Part shown: in pieces, positions 59,801-64,000 of the stretch | Layout: the number at the start of each line of letters is the position of its first letter | How positions within the stretch are numbered: position 1 is the stretch's first letter | Assembly (NCBI RefSeq): GCF_900700375.1 | Contig: NC_041717.1 | Coordinates: 22,346,332 to 22,410,331 of the forward strand | Source of the DNA: Denticeps clupeoides | Lineage: Eukaryota > Chordata > Actinopteri > Clupeiformes > Denticipitidae | Direction of reading: 5' to 3' | DNA: 64,000 nt | Translations under genes and position numbers: made by a program | The notes under the pieces: generated by a model | Told to the model about the DNA's origin: nothing | The model's database searches: none | The model's input: the letters and a program-made list of their open reading frames with translations, nothing else

Positions 59801-60769
59801 GAACTACTTTTTGAACAAGCAGGTTTTCAGCTGCTTCTTAAAGGTGGTGGTGGTCTCGGCTAGTCGAACGGAGCAGGACAAGTTGTCCCACCAGCCAGGG
59901 ACAACGAAGGAGAACTGAGTCGATAGGGATTGGAGACCCCGTGAAGAGGGACTTTTGCGTCTCGCATCGTGTGCAGGTCTGAGCGTATCTGGCTAGTAGT
60001 ATGTTGGCAGCATCAAGGATTTAAACTATGCGAGCAGCTACCAGGAGCCGGTGGAGAGGTGAGAAGAGGCGGGACGTGGGGGTGTTTCGGCTGGTTGAAG
60101 ATGAGATGGGCTGCCGCATTTTGGACCATCTGGAGGGGTTTTATGGTGACTGCAGAAGCTCCAGCCAGGAGAGAGTTAGAGATGGCCTATAGAGTTAAAG
60201 CCGAGCCACCCACCTCTTCTCTTCGTCCACCTCCCATGATGCCATACTGCCGCCCTCCTCGGTGGGGGGGTCTCTTGTCGAAATTCTTGCCTTTCTGTGG
60301 ATTGGCGCGGCGGGGGCCGGGGAAACTCTCCGCCTTGGGAAAATTTGGCTCTCGTTTGCGCCCGTAGCGCCTCGAGCCTCCATTATTCCTGCCTTCTATA
60401 AAAAACAAATAAATAAAAAACAGAAAAAATTCTTAATTTTTAAAAAATAACTGTGCTTTTCAATGTTTTTTTTTTGTTTTTTTTAAATCCCATGGAGATT
60501 ATTTAATGGGGAAAGTTGAACGACGTCCCAACTCAGTTTTACTGGCTTTATATCCCCAACGGCTCTTTAAAAGGCCGCCAGTCGGAACTTTTACCGCTTT
60601 TGGGTTTAGAGTCTCCGGGACTCGGGCCGGCCGAGCTGGACCGGGCTCCGCCGCCGCAGCCGCCGCTGCTGTTCTTCTCCATGCCGGCGCCGCTGCTGCT
60701 GCTGCTGCTGCTGAGGGGGGATCTGAGGCCGAGCTCCGGGCAGAGAGCGTCCGGGGAGCTCTCTAGCAT
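53895..60769 (-). CDS. rnf10: RING finger protein 10
   Basis: E3 ubiquitin ligase, known in vertebrates for ubiquitinating 40S ribosomal proteins during stalled translation and for synapse-to-nucleus signalling. I place 17 exons on the minus strand: 60769-60595, 60395-60214, 59590-59394, 59319-59229, 59148-58964, 58211-58075, 58001-57844, 57726-57595, 57442-57277, 56525-56392, 56315-56198, 55796-55695, 55586-55446, 55360-55278, 55193-55130, 54210-54046, 53968-53895. They join in frame to 767 aa (human about 811). The RING is C3HC4 ([26 protein letters not shown]) in exon 5. Other conserved blocks: [79 protein letters not shown] and the C-terminus [12 protein letters not shown] serine run and an [15 protein letters not shown]-type N-terminus match the family. 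Confidence 0.94.
54255..55015. repeat. Minisatellite (~62 bp unit, 13 copies) in rnf10 intron 16
   Basis: Units contain TAACCTGCATGTTGGTG, GTAGTGGGCGTGGTCACG and GAATTAAAGCGCCTGATAA. Shorter variants lack the TGTTGG part. Each unit holds GGGCGTGG, a KLF/Sp-type motif. Confidence 0.9.
56040..56135 (+). mobile_element. SINE-A fragment in rnf10 intron 11
   Basis: Partial, diverged copy: CCCGAGTGTCTCCGGGGGGG to GGCACCTGGTAAAT. Confidence 0.5.
56830..57045 (+). mobile_element. SINE-B copy in rnf10 intron 9
   Basis: GGCAGCGGTGGCCTAGCGG head, GTTTGAATCCAG B box region and CAATCACTTCACTTT tail. It lies antisense to rnf10. Confidence 0.75.
58315..58515 (-). mobile_element. SINE-B copy in rnf10 intron 5
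   Basis: Minus-strand copy from AAGTGAAGTGATTGTCACAG to GGTGGATGGGGATTAAACC. Its head is lost. Confidence 0.75.
58670..58890 (+). mobile_element. SINE-B copy in rnf10 intron 5, facing the previous one
   Basis: Full-length copy from GGTCAGTGGTGGCCTAGCGG to CAATCACGTCACTTTCC. With 58315-58515 it forms an inverted pair in one intron. Confidence 0.8.
59630..60180. mobile_element. Unnamed interspersed repeat in rnf10 intron 2
   Basis: About 550 bp with GAATAGAGCATGCTGGGAAT (shared with 17095-17190), GGACAAGTTGTCCCACCAGC, and GGGTTTTATGGTGACTGCAG. The wording is that of a common fish interspersed repeat, but I cannot assign the family. Open frames in it are not genes. Confidence 0.5.
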
Positions 60770-61165
60770 GAAACGGGGCGGCGAGGCGGGGAAGCGGGCT
60801 GCTCTGAGTGCGGGTCAGGCGGCGAGGGGCCCGGATCATTTCTGTCGAACGCGCGGACTCCATTACGGCGACATCTTGACAGCGACACAAGCCGAGAGAA
60901 ACAGGTACAGAGACACGGAAGAGGCGTCTCGGTAAAGAAGGCTGGAGCGGAGGAGCCGGGACCCGGGCCCCGACGAGGCGTGAGCCGCTTCCCGACGACG
61001 GAAATCGGCGGCAAGGTTTGGGTTCGCGGCCCAAATCTGCGCTCGGACGAACAACACCAGACTAATGGCGACGGGTCGCCAAAACAGGAGCCGCGGTGAC
61101 CCGGATGGAGGCTTTATAGCGAGCCTCGCCGAGCGGTGCATTGTGGGAAATGTAGTTCATTTGTA
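60770..61165 (-). promoter_or_regulatory. rnf10 promoter and 5' UTR
   Basis: CpG-rich region upstream of the rnf10 start codon. At 61137-61156, read on the minus strand, is ACTACATTTCCCACAATGCA, a strong match to the ZNF143/Staf motif. A YY1-like CAAGATGTCGCCG lies near 60868-60880 on the minus strand. Confidence 0.6.
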
Positions 61166-61339
61166 GTCTGGCCTGGTCCGCTCTGGAGTTGAGAAGTTGT
61201 TTACCTCGCCGCCGCATGTCCATTTGCGACCAGTAATTTACAAAATCAATATGGATTTTTCTAAATTCATTATACCCCCCTCTATATGAACATATTTACT
61301 GAAATAAAATAAAATGTTTTAACACAGACCATCACTGCT

Positions 61340-61860
61340 GGGAAATAATCTTACAGAAGTGCAGGTGGATGCTCTACTGGCAGCTTCGATTATGGACTTT
61401 CTGACCGATCTACCTCTTCACCCTCTACACGTCTGGAAGAATGCAGAATTCCCATTGTGGCCTGTATCAGGGATGGACAGGAGGATGAATACAGGAGGGT
61501 GGTGCACAGACAGACTGGACCACCTTCAGCTAAACACTACCAAGACAAAGGAAGCATCTGTCACCACAAGGACTACAGGTACCTGGGGGGGACATACTGA
61601 CAGTAATCCGGACTGGACACTGTATTCAAGATGGAGACGAGCCAGCTCAGGTCAATCTGCAGGAATGTCTGTAGAAAAATGCTGGCTTATGTTCCACCAC
61701 TCTGTCCTGGTAGTCAGATTGGATAAAAAGCTTCTCAGCATCATGGACAAGTCCTTGATGGGCCATCACAGCAGCAAAAGCTACAGATTCATCGGCCCTA
61801 AACGCAGAGGCGAGCGGCACAGGAAATCCCTTCTACCTATGTGCTAATAAGACCGTACAA
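61340..61860 (+). mobile_element. Degenerate LINE fragment
   Basis: An open stretch (162 aa frame at 61359-61847) shows eroded LINE reverse-transcriptase C-terminal wording: LDHLQLNTTKTKE, then LDKKLLSIMDKSL and RRGERHRKSLLPMC, close to KTKEM and LDKLLSIMD in fish LINEs. Other blocks are missing or out of frame. It is not a host gene. Confidence 0.55.
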
Positions 61861-61898
61861 CCCTTCCTCGCTCTGCATCTGATCTTTTTCAGCAGTCC

Positions 61899-62048
61899 TC
61901 GTTGCAATCACTATTTACAGGGACAGTCTCCCTGGAGCAACTCAGGGTTAGGTGTCTTGCTCAGGGACACAATGGTAGTAAGTGGGATTCGAACCCGGGT
62001 CTTCTGGTTCATAGGCGAGTGTGTTACCCACTAGGCTACTACCACCCA
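61899..62048 (-). mobile_element. SINE-A copy
   Basis: Minus-strand SINE-A: CAATCACTATTTACAGGGAC to AGGCTACTACCACCC, with the head end partly repeated downstream to about 62088. Confidence 0.75.
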
Positions 62049-62524
62049 TACCTCCTCATCATCCACCCCCTAGGCTACTACCACCCACTACCTCCTCATC
62101 ATCACCCCCAAGTCACTTTTCAGAACCTCTTGAACTGTTATTATGTTAGTTATATGTGAATATATATATATATATGTGAATATTAGTTATATAGCCTATA
62201 GCCTTTCTATTGTTTCCTCTTGAGCAAAAGATTTTCGTTTGGGATTAAAAAAAAGTTCTTATTATTCTTTTTTTCCCAACTGTTAGTTGCACAATTGGCA
62301 TGTGAAAGTTTGTATGTGTATCTGTGCTGTCATTAAATAAATTAAATTATGATATTTTTCTTGTTTCAAGTACTTCCCTCCCTCCTTTTTGTACATTTTT
62401 CCCATTTTTTTAAAAAAATTGCTGATTATTTTGGCTGTGTTAGCACTTGTGGCATACATTTCACCCACACGCTGGGTATGCATTTAGAACCCTCTCGCCC
62501 TCTTTATGTACACACACACACACA

Positions 62525-62700
62525 GTGGAGGCCTAGCGGATGAGATGAGTAATGTGAAGGTTGCCGGTTCGAATCCCGAGCCGCCGAGGCGTCACTGAGG
62601 CCCCCTTGATGAAGGTCCCGTCCCCAAACACTGTTGTCATGGTGCCCACTGCTCACCAAGGGTGATGGTTAAATACAGAGGACACGTTTCACCGCATTTT
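62525..62700 (+). mobile_element. SINE-B copy
   Basis: GTGGAGGCCTAGCGGATGAG head, GGTTCGAATCC B box, TTAAATACAGAGGACACG tail. Confidence 0.75.
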
Positions 62701-63440
62701 TTTGGAATCAGTTTTCAATGCAAAACAGATAAGTATTACTTTAGTTTGAGGAACTATGAGTAGATGTAGAGTAAAGTGTAAGTAGGTTTAGTGTTATGCT
62801 GTTAACGCACTAATAATGTTCGGCTGGACTTTTCTACGGATTATTTTGTGCTCCACGTATCACATTATCGCCATAAAATGTGTTTATAAAATATCTGAAA
62901 TATAACTGTGCTTGTTAATTTGTGTAATAATTGCCCAGATGCCCCCACAAAGACCAAAACGTGTGCTCTGAAGCAAATTAAAAGTATAATATTAACAATG
63001 ATTAACAACTGAACTAAAAACAAGGAAGTTTGCATGACCGCTTCATAACATGTTACAGGAATGAGCTGGAGAGATTAAACTACTTCCTGTTTCCTACACC
63101 AGACAACAGCGGTTCCGGGAAGTTCACTTTCCCCATTTCCCCCAGTTTAAAACCAGTCCGCTAGGTGGCAGTGTTTTCAAACCTTTTTACGTGCTTACTG
63201 TACACATTTTGTTCAGAAAACCCACTTTTTTTTAACGACAGATGACCATGATACTACTTCTTTATTGTTTATATATGTCAATTTGTATTATATCTGCTTT
63301 ACAACCATGTCATGAAACACTCATATCGTCTCGGTCTCGCCAGCATATGAAAAGTTGAAAGAATTAGCTTCTATAATAATAAACAATTACTCATATAGAT
63401 AGTTTTACACTGTTTTTGTATACTATTCTCCACAGTTTTA
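62700..63440. other. Gene-free AT-rich stretch
   Basis: No gene, repeat family or regulatory site recognised. Confidence 0.4.
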
Positions 63441-63985
63441 CAGTGGTCAAACAGCTACACAGCGGCGGAGCCTCAGGGTGAATGAGATCCGTCCTGGGTA
63501 TCTCATGGCTATGGATGTTGTAGGGCTGTCCTGGTTGACACAGCTCTGCAAAATTGCGTGGGCATCAGGGGCAGTTCCGGTGGAGTGGCCGATTGGGGTG
63601 GTGGTCCCTGTTTTTAAGAAGGGTAATGACCGAAAGAACGAGATCGCGGATACAAGAGGCCGAAATTAGTTTCCTCTGTAGGGTGGCCGAGCACAGCCTT
63701 AGAGATAGGGAGCAGAACTCGGACATTCGGGAGGGACTCAGAGTAGAACCGCTGCTCCTCCACATCGAGAGGAGCCAGTTGAGGTGGTGAGGGCATCTGG
63801 TCAGGATGCCTCCTGGACGCCTCCCTGGGGAGGTGTATTGGGCATGTCGATCCAGGGACCTCCAATCTGGTCTGGGAATGGCTTGGGGTCGTGCCGGAGG
63901 CGTTAGTGGAGGTGGCGGGAGAGGGCTGCTAATTTGGATGCTGACCCCACGACCCGGACCCGGAGGAAGACGATGACAACGACGA
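63440..63985 (+). mobile_element. LINE fragment, reverse transcriptase and 3' end, internally deleted
   Basis: Starts with the RT segment NEIRPGYL, VVGLSWLTQLCKIAW, GVVVPVFKKG, then jumps to the C-terminal part (RVAEHSLRDREQNSDI, then GHLVRMPPGRLPGEVYWAC) and ends in a GGRR-coding stretch. This is common fish non-LTR retrotransposon wording. The middle of the RT is absent and the frame is broken, so it is dead. Confidence 0.7.
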
Positions 63986-64000
63986 CTTTAACATAACAAA

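Noticed and set aside
60506-60935. Plus-strand Ala- and Leu-rich frames over rnf10 exon 1
   Set aside because: Antisense shadow of the serine-run exon and the promoter.

Overview
The window is vertebrate nuclear DNA from a ray-finned (teleost) fish. The evidence is intron-rich genes with GT-AG splice sites, a finTRIM gene, a block of vertebrate genes (cabp1, mlec, unc119b, rnf10) that also lie close together in human 12q24, and dense fish-type SINEs, Tc1, hAT and L2-like elements. I cannot name the species from sequence alone. There are no prokaryotic features.

Region 1 (1-27300) is a tandem cluster of four intact, five-exon sialyltransferase genes of the ST6Gal type (GT29), all on the + strand: copy A (1083-3491), B (13030-15439), C (18980-21471) and D (22983-27092). 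A and B lie in a recent segmental duplication and encode the same protein. C has the same lumenal enzyme but a different cytoplasmic, membrane and stem segment. D is older and diverged, except for a ~215 bp block in exon 1 that is nearly identical to A-C and looks like gene conversion. Between A and B lie a minus-strand finTRIM gene without a visible B30.2 exon (4721-6274) and a broken endogenous retrovirus fossil (7366-12698). The same insertion site in the A unit carries only a solo LTR (233-751). A Tc1 remnant, an unassigned duplicated exon-like block and SINEs separate B from C.

Region 2 (27300-42000) holds cabp1 in its caldendrin form. Exon 1 (30140-30562) has a histidine run and is followed by an ~8.4 kb intron filled with TG arrays, a Tc1-derived miniature element and a hAT element nested in a SINE with a perfect 8 bp target duplication. 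The EF-hand exons lie at 38995-39994. A 117 bp higher-order minisatellite ends about 100 bp before the caldendrin start codon.

Region 3 (42000-53900) holds mlec (malectin, ER lectin) and unc119b (lipid-binding trafficking chaperone), both + strand with CpG-rich, CCAAT-containing promoters. The mlec introns carry an L2-type LINE end and a SINE-derived tandem array. An unc119b intron carries an 11 bp minisatellite.

Region 4 (53900-61200) is rnf10 on the minus strand in 17 exons (767 aa by my splice model), with a 13-copy minisatellite in intron 16 and a ZNF143-type promoter motif. The remainder (61200-64000) is LINE and SINE debris.

The four conserved genes are ordinary housekeeping or neuronal genes and do not form a pathway. 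The unusual part is the sialyltransferase cluster: duplication, membrane-anchor exchange and gene conversion over a Golgi enzyme family, beside an immune-type TRIM gene and within transposon-rich DNA. Two SINE families recur: SINE-A (tRNA-like head, tail shared with the L2-like LINE at 43430-44130) and SINE-B (a different tRNA-like head and body). These labels are mine.
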